From Campylobacterales bacterium (GTDB taxonomy: Bacteria; Campylobacterota; Campylobacteria; Campylobacterales; Nitratiruptoraceae): a DNA stretch of 54,158 bases. The notes beneath the pieces are model-generated. The model searched no databases. It was not told where the DNA came from and worked only from the letters and a program-made list of their open reading frames with translations. The DNA lies in NCBI GenBank assembly GCA_027024145.1, contig JALVTF010000011.1:1-54158 (forward strand), written 5' to 3'. Positions 45,303 to 54,158 of this stretch are shown here, piece by piece. How positions within the stretch are numbered: the stretch's first letter is position 1; the number at the start of each line of letters is the position of its first letter. A program made the position numbers and the translations under genes.

Positions 45303-46538
45303 TTATGCACTCTTTTTCTCTTTTTTGATAAGCAGGGGCTCGGCTTTGCGCTCTACCACCTCTTTGGTTATGATCACCTCGTAGCCTGCGTATTCTGGGA
45401 GATTGAACATAATATCCACCATGATTTCTTCCATAATACTGCGAAGACCTCGTGCCCCTGTTTTGCGCTTGATGGCCAGGTCCGCGATCGCTTCGAGCGC
45501 TTCATGTTCAAACGTCAGCTCCACGTTATCGAGCGCAAAAAGTTTTTTGTATTGCTTGACGAGAGCGTTTTTGGGTTCGGTGAGGATACGCACCATATCG
45601 TCACGGCTCAGCTCGTTGAGTGTCGCTATCATGTGCAGACGGCCGATGAGTTCGGGGATGAGACCGTATTGGACCAGGTCATCTGGCTCGACGTGGCGCA
45701 AGAGATCGCTCTCCTCACGTTTGGAGCGCTTTTCTTGGCCAAAACCCAGCACATTGCCACCGAGGCGCCGCTTGATGATATCCGTAAGTCCATCGAAGGC
45801 TCCGCCACAGATAAAGAGGATGTTGGAGGTATCGATCTGGACGAACTCTTGGTTGGGGTGTTTGCGTCCCCCTTTGGCGCTGATATTGACCACGCTTCCT
45901 TCGATGATTTTCAGCAGCGCTTGCTGTACCCCTTCACCGCTCACATCGCGGGTGATACTGCGGTTTTCGCCAAGGCGCGCGATCTTGTCGATCTCATCGA
46001 TAAAGACGATGCCGCGCTCCGCTTTTTTCACATCTTCACCGGCAGCGTGATAGAGACGCGTGAGGATATTTTCTACATCTTCACCCACGTACCCAGCTTC
46101 TGTAAGGCTCGTAGCATCTGCTATGGCCAGAGGCACATCGAGAACTCTTGCCATAGTCTGTGCCATGAGCGTCTTACCACTTCCCGTCGGTCCGATGAAA
46201 AGGACATTGGATTTGGCGATTTCGGTATCGTCCTCTTCGATTTCATGCTGTTTGAAGATACGTTTATAATGGTTGTAGACTGCGACGCTAAAAACTTTTT
46301 TCGCACTCTCTTGGCCTATTACATACTCATCCAAAATCGCTTTGAGCTCTTTTGGTGTCGGCAGGTAGTCCAGAGTCTCGGGATGCGACTCTTCTTTGTG
46401 CTCCCCTTCACCATAGAGTATACTATAAGCAGCGCCTACACAACTTTTACAGATATAGACGTTGGATCCCTCCGGACCTGCCAAAAGCGGATTTTCGTGT
46501 GTTTCGAACTTTCCGCAAAAACTACAACTTTTTAACAT
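45303..46538 (-). CDS. clpX: ATP-dependent Clp protease ATP-binding subunit ClpX
   Basis: 411 residues. N-terminal zinc-binding domain (C5SFC8 and C30KSC33), then AAA+ domain with Walker [10 protein letters not shown], the GYVGED pore loop, Walker [13 protein letters not shown], and the IGF-type loop equivalent (LGGNVLGFG) used to dock ClpP. It unfolds tagged proteins for degradation. Stop and start adjoin lpxA by one base. Confidence 0.98.
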   Translation of the reverse strand: MLKSCSFCGKFETHENPLLAGPEGSNVYICKSCVGAAYSILYGEGEHKEESHPETLDYLPTPKELKAILDEYVIGQESAKKVFSVAVYNHYKRIFKQHEIEEDDTEIAKSNVLFIGPTGSGKTLMAQTMARVLDVPLAIADATSLTEAGYVGEDVENILTRLYHAAGEDVKKAERGIVFIDEIDKIARLGENRSITRDVSGEGVQQALLKIIEGSVVNISAKGGRKHPNQEFVQIDTSNILFICGGAFDGLTDIIKRRLGGNVLGFGQEKRSKREESDLLRHVEPDDLVQYGLIPELIGRLHMIATLNELSRDDMVRILTEPKNALVKQYKKLFALDNVELTFEHEALEAIADLAIKRKTGARGLRSIMEEIMVDIMFNLPEYAGYEVIITKEVVERKAEPLLIKKEKKSA

Positions 46539-47309
46539 CTATGCACCTCTATATGGTATTCCTCGTTTTGTCTCCAAAACAAATTTTGCTAATTTTTTTA
46601 CATGCTCACTGGAGCTTTCCAAGAGCTTCTTTGCGCTCTCTTGGAGCGGTTTACCCGATAAAAAGAGCTCTTTATAGGCAGCTTTGAGCTCGTTGACTAC
46701 TTCTGAGCCCAAGCGTCTGCGAATTCCTGTGAGATTGAGCCCGCGTAGCTTCGCTCGGTTTCCCTCGGCCAAGCAATATGGCGGGATATCTTGGCTCACT
46801 GCACTGGCTCCCGCTATCATAGCATAATCACCGATATGGACAAACTGATGGATCGGTGTCATCCCGCCGATGACCACGTTATCGCCCAGCTCCACATGGC
46901 CCGCCAAGGTCGCGGCATTGGCCAAGATGCAGCCGTTGCCTATCTTGCAGTCGTGCGCTACGTGCACATACCCCATCAAGAGATTGTTATCGCCGATGAC
47001 GGTCTTGCCCCCACCCCCTTCGGTGCCGGGGTTAATGAGGCAAAATTCACGTATGGTATTGTTCTTGCCGATGATGAGCTCTACCTCTTCGCCCTTGTAT
47101 TTGAGGTCTTGGGGGATAGAGCCCACGACGGCATGGTAAAAGACCTTCGTACCCGCTCCTATGCGGGTCTTGCCATCGATGATGGCGCCTTGCATGATGG
47201 TGCAGCCATCTTCTATGACGGCATCTTTACTCACAAATGCGTGGGGACCGATGGTGACATCTTTGCCGATCTGTGCACCCTCTTCGATGATGGCATGGGG
47301 TGAAATCAT
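46539..47309 (-). CDS. lpxA: UDP-N-acetylglucosamine acyltransferase LpxA
   Basis: 256 residues. Left-handed beta-helix hexapeptide repeats (IEDGCTIMQGAIIDGKTRIGAGTKV) and the catalytic histidine in GYVHVAHDCKIGNGC. First committed step of lipid A synthesis, so the cell has a lipopolysaccharide-type outer membrane. C-terminal helical part NLTGIRRRLGSEVVNELKAAYKELF is typical. Follows fabZ, 11 bp away. Confidence 0.97.
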   Translation of the reverse strand: MISPHAIIEEGAQIGKDVTIGPHAFVSKDAVIEDGCTIMQGAIIDGKTRIGAGTKVFYHAVVGSIPQDLKYKGEEVELIIGKNNTIREFCLINPGTEGGGGKTVIGDNNLLMGYVHVAHDCKIGNGCILANAATLAGHVELGDNVVIGGMTPIHQFVHIGDYAMIAGASAVSQDIPPYCLAEGNRAKLRGLNLTGIRRRLGSEVVNELKAAYKELFLSGKPLQESAKKLLESSSEHVKKLAKFVLETKRGIPYRGA

Positions 47310-47320
47310 CTATACTCCCA

Positions 47321-47773
47321 TCATTTATCGACAATCATCGCTTTGAGCTCGGCCTCCGCTACGAGGGTCCCATCCACATAGGCTTTGCCTTCAAGCACCC
47401 AGATATTGCCGCGATGCTTGAGTACATGCAGTTCATATTCGAGGCGATCCCCAGGGCGTACGGGATTGCGAAATTTGCATTTGTCGATGCTCATGAAGTA
47501 GACTACCTTGTCTTTGGCGGCCTCTTGCGCCTCTTTGGACGAGCTCTTAAAGGCCAACACGCCGCCGGCTTGCGCCATGCCTTCGATGATCATGACACCG
47601 GGATAGATGGGATGACCGGGAAAGTGGCCCTGAAAAACAGGCTCGGAGATACTGACGTTTTTATACGCTTTGATACTCTGACCCTCCTCGATCTCGGTGA
47701 CGCGGTCCACGAGCAAAAAAGGGTAGCGGTGGGGAAGGATGTTTTGTATCTCTACCACATCAAGCATTGGCAT
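47321..47773 (-). CDS. fabZ: 3-hydroxyacyl-ACP dehydratase FabZ
   Basis: 150 residues, hot-dog fold. The catalytic His is in [14 protein letters not shown] and the catalytic Glu in [21 protein letters not shown]. It dehydrates 3-hydroxyacyl-ACP in fatty acid elongation and supplies acyl chains used by LpxA. Start overlaps queH by 14 bp. Confidence 0.97.
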   Translation of the reverse strand: MPMLDVVEIQNILPHRYPFLLVDRVTEIEEGQSIKAYKNVSISEPVFQGHFPGHPIYPGVMIIEGMAQAGGVLAFKSSSKEAQEAAKDKVVYFMSIDKCKFRNPVRPGDRLEYELHVLKHRGNIWVLEGKAYVDGTLVAEAELKAMIVDK

Positions 47774-48839
47774 CCTTTATGCGAAGTTCTTCTCTGACAT
47801 CTTTGTAGCTGACAGCTTCGATATAGATCTCAAACCTATTTGGAATTGTATCCAAAACCACAATCGGTGACAAACTGTATTCCCCGTCTATGTCACGCCT
47901 GATGCGCTGCTCTACATTCCACTCAAGCCCCCGGAAATAGAGCGCTTGCATATCTTGTACATCCACGTAGCGGCGCAGGAAGCCGATATCTATAACGCGT
48001 ATCTCGTCGCGATTGGCGTAGCCGACACCGTCGACGATCTCTTCGATGCGTGCTTTTGCGTAGTCGCGGCGCAGATGCGAATAGCTGAGGATATAGCTTG
48101 GCACCACCTTTTTATCCACACGCACGAAGGCTCTGAGCAGTCGGTAGTTCAAAAAGCGTTTGCGCACTATCGTATAGTCGATACCCTGCTCTTCGAGCTC
48201 CATGCGCCTCGTATACATCGCCAAACGTTCTTCGATAGAAGCCGGCAGGATGCGCTGCGTAACGGGACAGAGCATCTCATCCATAATCACCTCTTGCTTG
48301 GCTCGCTGCTGCGATAGGCCAAAGATGCAGCCGCAGTAGTCTTGGCGGTAAAGCTTTTGCTCTTTGGTTACCTTGGCTTGCTGCTGGGTGCCGCCAAAAC
48401 TTCTAAAATCTTCGAAGACAAACTCCGTGCCAAGCTCCCTATCCACATGCGCGGCACTCGCTTGGAGCTGCTCTTGGGATTTGAGGGGACTCACCAACAG
48501 CGTGGTGGTGTAGCGCTTGTGGCCCAGCTCCTTGGCCTTGCGTGCCGCCACTTCGAGGCGCCTATCGAAGCAGACCCGACAGCGCTCCCCTTTTTCTGGC
48601 TCGTTTTCCAGACCCCGCACGGCTTTGAGCCACTCTTCGTAGTCATACTCGCCCTCTAAAAGAGGGATCCCCAGCCGCTTGCAGCTACGCTCCACATCCA
48701 AAAGGCGCAGACGATACTCGCTGTAGGGATGGATGTTTGGGTCGTAGAAAAATCCCACCAGCTCTTCGTTCGGGTACTTTTCTTTGAGCTTTTCCAAAAA
48801 GAAGTGACTATCGACACTGCAGCAGATGTGTACCAGCAT
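47760..48839 (-). CDS. queH: Epoxyqueuosine reductase QueH with C-terminal extension
   Basis: 359 residues. The QueH (DUF208) core has the cysteine pair [11 protein letters not shown] (C6, C7), [13 protein letters not shown] and the DYCGCIFGL motif that bind iron-sulfur and metal, and performs the last step of queuosine tRNA modification. About 160 residues follow the core ([18 protein letters not shown] onward), making it nearly twice the usual length; the extra part was not recognised. The ATG at 48839 with AAGGTG upstream is preferred over two GTG codons; it overlaps the Uma2 gene stop. Confidence 0.88.
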   Translation of the reverse strand: MLVHICCSVDSHFFLEKLKEKYPNEELVGFFYDPNIHPYSEYRLRLLDVERSCKRLGIPLLEGEYDYEEWLKAVRGLENEPEKGERCRVCFDRRLEVAARKAKELGHKRYTTTLLVSPLKSQEQLQASAAHVDRELGTEFVFEDFRSFGGTQQQAKVTKEQKLYRQDYCGCIFGLSQQRAKQEVIMDEMLCPVTQRILPASIEERLAMYTRRMELEEQGIDYTIVRKRFLNYRLLRAFVRVDKKVVPSYILSYSHLRRDYAKARIEEIVDGVGYANRDEIRVIDIGFLRRYVDVQDMQALYFRGLEWNVEQRIRRDIDGEYSLSPIVVLDTIPNRFEIYIEAVSYKDVREELRIKDANA

Positions 48840-49372
48840 CACCACACCTTGCTAAAATCAAAATCGAACGAGCATTCGTCGATATCGAACGTGACCACTT
48901 CCTGGAAGCAGTCGCACATCTTGACATATTTGCCACTCTGCCAGCGAAACACCTTGGCCACTTTGTCATGAGGATAGACCAGCACATAGTAGCGCACCCC
49001 TTCACGCTCATAGAGCTCGAATTTGAGATTGGCGTCTTTGATGGCGGTGCTAGGGCTGATGACCTCGAAAATCACTTGGGGCGCTTTGGTAAGGTACTGA
49101 GCATTTTCTATCTCGCCGCAGTAGACGAGATTATCCGGCTGCACTACGGTATCGTCACTGATTTTCCAATCCACCGGCAAGAGTGCTACACAATTTTCGC
49201 ACTTCTCCAAAACCTCATCCAAAATTCGCGCAATTTTATTGCTGATTCTTTGATGCTCTATCATCGGTGCCGGCGCCATCGCATAGGGCACGCCGTAGAT
49301 GAGCTCCCATTTGCCTTCCCACTGTTTGTAATCCTCATAGGTATAATGCGGAAGATACTCAACTGCCGCCAT
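48839..49372 (-). CDS. Uma2-family (DUF820) putative endonuclease
   Basis: 177 residues with the PD-(D/E)xK-like pattern of the Uma2/DUF820 family: YTYEDYKQWEGKWELIYGVPYAM, VVQPDNLVYC (Asp), VIFEVISPSTAIKD (Glu) and KFELYEREGVRYYVLVYP. This family is very abundant in cyanobacteria and some other bacteria; its role is not established. It is translated with queH (TGATG overlap) and nadE (14-bp overlap), an insertion in an otherwise housekeeping operon. Confidence 0.85.
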   Translation of the reverse strand: MAAVEYLPHYTYEDYKQWEGKWELIYGVPYAMAPAPMIEHQRISNKIARILDEVLEKCENCVALLPVDWKISDDTVVQPDNLVYCGEIENAQYLTKAPQVIFEVISPSTAIKDANLKFELYEREGVRYYVLVYPHDKVAKVFRWQSGKYVKMCDCFQEVVTFDIDECSFDFDFSKVW

Positions 49373-51239
49373 CGTCTAACTCCTCTATCCACATTTGCAC
49401 TTGCGCATCACTTGGCATGCGCCAGTCGCCTCTGGGGCTCAGTGCTATCGTCCCCACTTTCACTCCATCCGGGGAAGCGTCGCGCTTGAATTGGTTCGCG
49501 AAGAAGCGTCTCAAAAATACTCTCAGCCATTTCTTAATCGTCGCTTCCTCATACTTCTTGCCAAAGGCGATTTTGGCCAGTATCGCGATCTTGCGTGGCG
49601 GTGCGCCATACTTGATGAAATGGTATAAGAAAAAGTCGTGCAATTCGTAGGGTCCTATGATCTCTTCGGTTTTTTGGGAAATTTCACCCTCTTTGGGCGG
49701 CAGGAGTTCGGGTGAGACGGGACGATGGATGATCTCATCCAGAATGGGTGCTAATTCTTTATGCTTGGAGCCCACCCACTCGATGAGGTAGCGCACCAAG
49801 GTTTTAGGCACGCCGGCGTTAACATTGTACATCGCCATCTGATCGCCGTTGTAGGTGCTAAAGCCAAGGGCTATTTCGCTCAGATCCCCCGTGCCTACTA
49901 CGATACCGCCCACCTGATTGGCCTTGTCCATGAGGATCATAGTGCGGTAGCGCGCCTGAGCGTTTTCATACGTCACATCGTGAGTGTTTTCATCATGACT
50001 GATATCGCGAAAGTGCGCGCGCACCGTCTCGGTGATGTCGATCTCTTCGAAACGCGCGCCTATCGCTTCGGCCAGCTTAGCGGCACTCGTTTTCGTAGCT
50101 TTCGTAGTGCCAAATCCTGGCATGGAGATAGCGAGGATGTCGCTTTTGGGACGTCCGAGTATCTCACAGGCTTCGTTGCACACCAAGAGTGCCAAGGTCG
50201 AGTCGAGCCCACCGCTCACACCCACGATCATCTTCATATCACCCAATTGTGCGAGGCGCCGCGCAAGAGCGCTTGCTTGGATGGCGAAGATCTCCTTGCA
50301 CCTGGCGTCGCGGTCAGCCTTTTTGCTGGGTACGAAGGGGTGTGGATCGTAATAGCGGTCTGGCTTTTCGACAATCGGCACCGGATCGCATGAGACGATG
50401 CGAAAGACTTTTTGGGGTGCGTCGCAGTAGCTGGTCTCATAGCGCCTAAGATAGATGAGCTTTTGCAGATCCACATCGGCTTTGGTTACGGTATGATCGA
50501 AGGAAAATCGCTCCCCTTCGGCCAGCATCGCTCCGTTTTCGGCTATGAGGGTGGCACCGCCATAGAGTACTTCAGCGCTGCTCTCCCACACGCCCGAGCT
50601 CGTATAGGCATAGGCACAGATGCCGCGTGCGCTTTGCTGCGACACGAGCGTGCGCCTGTAGTCGTGCTTGCCCACCAGATCGTCACTGGCAGAGAGATTG
50701 CAGACCACATTGGCTCCGGCCGCTGCCTGGTAGGATGATGGCGGGATCACGCTCCATAGATCCTCGCAGATCTCCACACCCAAAAGCATTTCGCCGCTGC
50801 GAAAGAGAAGATCTGTGCCAAAAGGCACGCCTTCTATCTCCGCATCGGCAATATCTTTCCCGCTGCTAAACCAGCGCTTTTCGTAAAATTCCCGATAGTT
50901 GGCCAGATAACTTTTGGGCACGATCCCAAGGATGCGACCATTTTGGAGCACTACGGCGCAGTTGTAGAGTCTGTTCGCATGCCACAGGGGCGCGCCTACG
51001 ATGACGATGCTCTCCATCACGGCTTTTGCGAGCTCTCGTAACCCCTCGCGCACCGCATCGTGCAAGCGCTTTTGGACTACAAGATCACCCAGTGAGTATC
51101 CCGTGAGAGAGAGTTCGGGAAAAAGGATGACGCCAGCATCCTTGTTGGCATGGATCAGCTCCTTGTGGATCGCCACGTTGGCTGCGATGTTGCCCAGCTC
51201 CACTTTCGGCGAGATAGCCGCTATACGCAAAAAACTCAT
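49359..51239 (-). CDS. nadE: Glutamine-dependent NAD+ synthetase
   Basis: 626 residues. N-terminal nitrilase-type glutaminase domain with Glu (VILFPELSLTGYS), Lys (GIVPKSYLAN) and Cys (NVVCNLSASDDL) of the catalytic triad; C-terminal synthetase domain with PP-loop VGVSGGLDSTLALLV and the STYNGDQMAMYNVNAGVPKTLV region. It amidates nicotinic acid adenine dinucleotide. Its ATG overlaps the cyclophilin stop (ATGA). Confidence 0.97.
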   Translation of the reverse strand: MSFLRIAAISPKVELGNIAANVAIHKELIHANKDAGVILFPELSLTGYSLGDLVVQKRLHDAVREGLRELAKAVMESIVIVGAPLWHANRLYNCAVVLQNGRILGIVPKSYLANYREFYEKRWFSSGKDIADAEIEGVPFGTDLLFRSGEMLLGVEICEDLWSVIPPSSYQAAAGANVVCNLSASDDLVGKHDYRRTLVSQQSARGICAYAYTSSGVWESSAEVLYGGATLIAENGAMLAEGERFSFDHTVTKADVDLQKLIYLRRYETSYCDAPQKVFRIVSCDPVPIVEKPDRYYDPHPFVPSKKADRDARCKEIFAIQASALARRLAQLGDMKMIVGVSGGLDSTLALLVCNEACEILGRPKSDILAISMPGFGTTKATKTSAAKLAEAIGARFEEIDITETVRAHFRDISHDENTHDVTYENAQARYRTMILMDKANQVGGIVVGTGDLSEIALGFSTYNGDQMAMYNVNAGVPKTLVRYLIEWVGSKHKELAPILDEIIHRPVSPELLPPKEGEISQKTEEIIGPYELHDFFLYHFIKYGAPPRKIAILAKIAFGKKYEEATIKKWLRVFLRRFFANQFKRDASPDGVKVGTIALSPRGDWRMPSDAQVQMWIEELDDGGS

Positions 51240-51742
51240 GGTTCCTCTTTGATCTCGATCTTTTCGATGATATCGCCCTGGTCGATCATATCCAGCGTCA
51301 TAAACGAGCTCGCATCATCTTCGGGTATCTGCCCAAAGACCGTATGCACACCATCGAGATGGGGGCAATCCACGAAACAGATGAAAAACTGGCTCCCTCC
51401 TGTATCGCGCCCCGCATGAGCCATGGAGATGGCACCACGCTTGTGCTTGTGCACATTTTTGTCGCACTCGCAGGCTATCGCCCATCCGGGCCCTCCTCGG
51501 CCGGTGCCTTCGGGACAGCCACCCTGGGCCATGAAGCCTTTGATGACTCTGTGAAACTTGAGTCTATCGTAAAAGCCGCTTGTAGCCAAATGCGCGAAGT
51601 TCGCCACGGTATTGGGGACTTCCTCCGCAAACAGCTCTATCCAGATATCGCCTTTACCTTTGATGGTGATCTTCGCCCATCTATTTTTCTCCACCCCTTC
51701 GAGGTCGTAGGTTTTGAGTTTTTTGCCAAAAATGTTGAGCAT
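51236..51742 (-). CDS. Cyclophilin-type peptidyl-prolyl cis-trans isomerase
   Basis: 168 residues, no signal peptide, so cytosolic (PpiB-like). Active-site arginine and neighbours are in KFHRVIKGFMAQGG, and ISMAHAGRDTGGSQFFI is the core signature. First gene of the 11-gene minus-strand run, transcribed from a -10 at 51769-51774. Confidence 0.95.
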   Translation of the reverse strand: MLNIFGKKLKTYDLEGVEKNRWAKITIKGKGDIWIELFAEEVPNTVANFAHLATSGFYDRLKFHRVIKGFMAQGGCPEGTGRGGPGWAIACECDKNVHKHKRGAISMAHAGRDTGGSQFFICFVDCPHLDGVHTVFGQIPEDDASSFMTLDMIDQGDIIEKIEIKEEP

Positions 51743-51768
51743 CGTATCCCTTTGTGAGTTCTTCTACC

Positions 51769-51774
51769 ATTATA
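51769..51774 (-). promoter_or_regulatory. -10 promoter element of the cyclophilin–nadE–fabZ–mreBC–carB run
   Basis: TATAAT on the minus strand, 27 nt upstream of the cyclophilin ATG. It is the only well-placed promoter I see before this long, mostly overlapping gene set, although internal promoters are likely. Confidence 0.5.
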
Positions 51775-51808
51775 CTCCAAGTTAAAAATATTTTATCCAA
51801 AAGTTTGT

Positions 51809-51814
51809 TACAAT
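51809..51814 (+). promoter_or_regulatory. -10 promoter element of the FadL-like gene
   Basis: TACAAT 30 nt upstream of the FadL-like ATG, with an A/T-rich stretch upstream; aagga ribosome site follows. Confidence 0.45.
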
Positions 51815-51843
51815 CGGCTAAACCTCACATATAAGGATCGCCT

Positions 51844-53082
51844 ATGAAACGTGGATTGCTTTTGAGTGCGATTTGTGCAGCCACACTCTTTGGTGCTGCT
51901 TATAAAATCCCCGAACAGTCGGTACGCAGCATCGCTCTGAGTGGCGCATACGTAGCAGGAGCGAACGATGCAGACGCGGCATACTTCAACCCGGCAAACA
52001 TGAGTTTCATGGATGATGGCCAGTATTTCGAGCTCAGCTTCACAGGAGCCTACCTGCCCAAGGTCAAATACGAAGGCAAACAGGTCATAGGGAGCGGCTA
52101 TCCACCACCGGAAATGCCTGCAGATGCCAAGAGCGCATCGCAAAAATTCCTCATTCCGCACCTCCACTACGTCTCGCCAAAGTTTGGCAACGTACGTTTT
52201 GGTCTTAGCGTCGTCACGCCGGCAGGTTTTGCAAAAAAATGGGATAGAGACCCACAAAAGTGGAGCGCACAGGAGTTTACGCTGCGCACCGCCGAGGTCA
52301 ATCCAAGTATCAGTTATCAAATAAGTCCCAACTTCAGTCTCGGTGCCGGCGTGCGCGTTCTCTTCACAGACGGCGTGATTCGTCTGAATCCTCCCCACCC
52401 GAGGGATAACACCAAAAGACTCTTTTACGATATGGACGGCGATATCCAGACGCGTCTGGGCTTCAACGTAGCAGCCAGCTACAAACTCCCCGGCCTCACC
52501 CTCGCAGCCACCTATCGCAACAAAATCGACCTCAAAGAAAAAGGGGATGTCACCATAGTCGATACTCTGGCAAACCGCACCATCAAAACCATAGGCCACA
52601 CCAAAGTCCCGCTTCCCGCCACCCTCTCGTTAGCGGCAGCGGTAGATATGAATGCGAAGGCGCGTGTAGAGTTCGAGTATGAGCGTACATTCTGGAGCGA
52701 CTACGAGCGTCTCGTGATGACTTTCGATGGAGCGAGCCCATACAATATCGATAAGCCAAAGAATTGGGACGATACCAACACTTTCCGCTTGGGACTTACG
52801 TATAAAAACAGTGATAAACTCACCACGATGTACGGTATCGCCTACGATGAATCTCCTGTGCCTGAACGCACCATGGGGTATGAACTTCCAGACAGCGACG
52901 CACTCATCCTCTCACTTGGCGCACTCTACAAAGTTACCCAAAATATGACATTGGGTATCGCGTATCTCTATGACCACAAATTCCAGCGCAGCGTGAGTCT
53001 GGGGAATATCAACGGTATCGATGGAACATTTAGTGCCGGAGGAGCGCATCTTTTGAATCTTTCGTTCAACTATAGGTTCTGA
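51844..53082 (+). CDS. OmpP1/FadL-family outer-membrane transporter
   Basis: 412 residues with a signal peptide (about 1-18). The mature N-terminus carries the plug and NPAN motif (AYVAGANDADAAYFNPANMSFM) typical of FadL-family hydrophobic-compound channels, followed by alternating beta-strands and a terminal aromatic (LSFNYRF) for BAM recognition. It imports long-chain fatty acids or other hydrophobic molecules across the outer membrane. The next gene, an acyl-CoA ligase, overlaps its stop, supporting fatty acids as substrate. Confidence 0.92.
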   Translation: MKRGLLLSAICAATLFGAAYKIPEQSVRSIALSGAYVAGANDADAAYFNPANMSFMDDGQYFELSFTGAYLPKVKYEGKQVIGSGYPPPEMPADAKSASQKFLIPHLHYVSPKFGNVRFGLSVVTPAGFAKKWDRDPQKWSAQEFTLRTAEVNPSISYQISPNFSLGAGVRVLFTDGVIRLNPPHPRDNTKRLFYDMDGDIQTRLGFNVAASYKLPGLTLAATYRNKIDLKEKGDVTIVDTLANRTIKTIGHTKVPLPATLSLAAAVDMNAKARVEFEYERTFWSDYERLVMTFDGASPYNIDKPKNWDDTNTFRLGLTYKNSDKLTTMYGIAYDESPVPERTMGYELPDSDALILSLGALYKVTQNMTLGIAYLYDHKFQRSVSLGNINGIDGTFSAGGAHLLNLSFNYRF

Positions 53083-54158
53083 TGATGTTCGATTACAAGT
53101 TTGATACTTTCTACGAAGTACTCAAACATCACGCGAGCAAACGGCCCAAAGGTGTCGCCTACTTCGTGGGCGATCGCAAAATCACCTTCAAGCGGATGCT
53201 GCTCAAAGTCGACACCATCGCACGGTTTCTTGAGCTCATAGGCGTGCATCCTGGCGATCGCGTGGCCATCTACATGGCCAATTCCGTAGAATTCATCGCC
53301 ACATTTCTGGCTGCCCAAAAGCTCGGAGCCATCCCGGTGCCCATCAACAGTTTTTTAAAAGAGGAGGAGCTCCTTTTTATCCTTAACGACTGCGAAGCCA
53401 AAGTACTCGCAGCCAGCGCGGATTTTTCCAAGGAGCTGCGCAACATCTTCAGCCGCTCGAAAGTGCAAAAGATTCTTTGGGAGGGCGAATACAACGGCCT
53501 GGATGAAAACAACATCTCCTTCAACGAAATCCTCGCCAATCTCGAATCCCACGAAAAATTGACCCAAAACGTGGATATCGACGACACGGCCGTCATCATC
53601 TACACATCGGGCACAACAGGCAAGCCAAAAGGTGCGATGCTGAGCTACCGCAATATCTTTTCCAATATCCTCGGCATAGAACAGCTGCTCAAATTCAGTC
53701 ACAAAGAGCGTTTCATCGTCTATCTGCCGATGTTTCACGCATTCACCCTCACAGCCACTATCCTCATGCCTCTTTATTTCGGATGTCCCGTGGTGATCAT
53801 CCGCTCCATCATGCCCTTTTCCAACATCATCAAGCAGATGCTACTCAAACGCGTCACCTTTTTTATCGGCGTTCCCGATGTCTACAACGCCCTATCCAAG
53901 GCAAGACTCCCCTGGTATTTCCACATGTTCAACGCCGTCAAGTTCTACATCAGCGGCGCCGCTGCACTGCCTGAAGACACACTGGAGCGCTTTCGTAAAA
54001 AGTTCAAAAAGGGTGTGCTGCTTGAAGGCTATGGTCTGAGTGAAGCGTCCCCCGTGGTGGCAGTGAATCGCCCCAACAAGCAAAAACCGCGCTCCGTGGG
54101 CCCTGCGCTCCCAGGCGTCACCGTCAAAATCGTGGACGAAGAGATGGTGGAGCTCCCC
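53082..54158 (+). CDS. Long-chain acyl-CoA ligase / AMP-binding enzyme (3' partial)
   Basis: 359 codons are visible and the frame is still open at the window edge. ANL-superfamily motifs: IIYTSGTTGKPKGAMLSY (P-loop), MFHAFTLTATI, FYISGAAALPEDTLERF and LLEGYGLSEASPVV. FadD-type enzymes activate fatty acids with ATP and CoA during vectorial uptake. The ATG overlaps the FadL stop (TGATG), so uptake channel and activating enzyme are made together. Confidence 0.93.
   Translation, partial: MMFDYKFDTFYEVLKHHASKRPKGVAYFVGDRKITFKRMLLKVDTIARFLELIGVHPGDRVAIYMANSVEFIATFLAAQKLGAIPVPINSFLKEEELLFILNDCEAKVLAASADFSKELRNIFSRSKVQKILWEGEYNGLDENNISFNEILANLESHEKLTQNVDIDDTAVIIYTSGTTGKPKGAMLSYRNIFSNILGIEQLLKFSHKERFIVYLPMFHAFTLTATILMPLYFGCPVVIIRSIMPFSNIIKQMLLKRVTFFIGVPDVYNALSKARLPWYFHMFNAVKFYISGAAALPEDTLERFRKKFKKGVLLEGYGLSEASPVVAVNRPNKQKPRSVGPALPGVTVKIVDEEMVELP

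Overview
This is a roughly 54 kb chromosomal segment of a Campylobacterota (epsilonproteobacterial) genome of about 50% GC. Three blocks match gene orders I remember from Campylobacter/Helicobacter: ispDF – HP1021/Cj1608-type regulator – ATP-sulfurylase-like – pgpA; nth – yebC – PEB4-type PPIase – class II fba; and fabZ – lpxA – clpX – mreB – mreC – carB. A TlpD-like soluble chemoreceptor, cheV, c-type cytochromes and a di-heme cytochrome c peroxidase also fit. The GC is higher than in Campylobacter or Helicobacter, so a free-living (for example vent or sediment) member is likely. The genus cannot be fixed from the sequence alone. No tRNA, rRNA or CRISPR array was seen.

Layout. 1-3510 (+): chemotaxis block with the cheV C-terminus, cheY, a cytosolic chemoreceptor with a zinc-binding CZB domain, and a PAS protein carrying two eroded chemoreceptor tips. 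3507-7188 (-): a ParA-like ATPase, the Fe-S carrier mrp and thiC, with a large imperfect palindrome between mrp and thiC. 7298-11477 (+): ispDF, an atypical response regulator, the ATP-sulfurylase-like gene, pgpA and a cytochrome c. 11474-18553 (-): one tight run reading CAP-domain protein, PLP enzyme, hisD, phosphate transporter, SPL-like radical SAM, IF-2B-like protein. 18615-21261 (-): yebC, PPIase, fba; nth diverges from it. 21950-27022 (-): a cobalamin-flavoured operon (cobO, then a TonB-dependent receptor broken by one in-frame stop codon, then membrane, host-attachment-like, pepD and lipoprotein genes). 27074-28807: yaaA, a small membrane protein and mutY.

28818-34616 is the accessory region. 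It holds two AAA+/DUF4143-type ATPases of different base composition, a secreted OB-fold protein between them, a decayed ATPase tail, an Mrr-type restriction enzyme with an EVE/PUA-like N-terminal domain, a very AT-rich unknown gene and an integrase N-terminal remnant. Both ATPase genes are preceded by two palindromes with identical geometry (33 bp centre to centre, the proximal one ending 8 nt before the start codon). This is the most unusual signal in the window.

34642-43470 returns to core genes: metH (B12-dependent, consistent with the cobalamin genes upstream), a small unknown protein, a cytochrome c peroxidase, a YrdC/Sua5-like protein and carB. 43514-51742 (-) is an apparent long operon: cyclophilin, nadE, a Uma2-type nuclease, queH, fabZ, lpxA, clpX, mreB, mreC, carB, yrdC. 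The right edge (+) has a FadL/OmpP1 outer-membrane transporter coupled to an acyl-CoA ligase that runs off the end.
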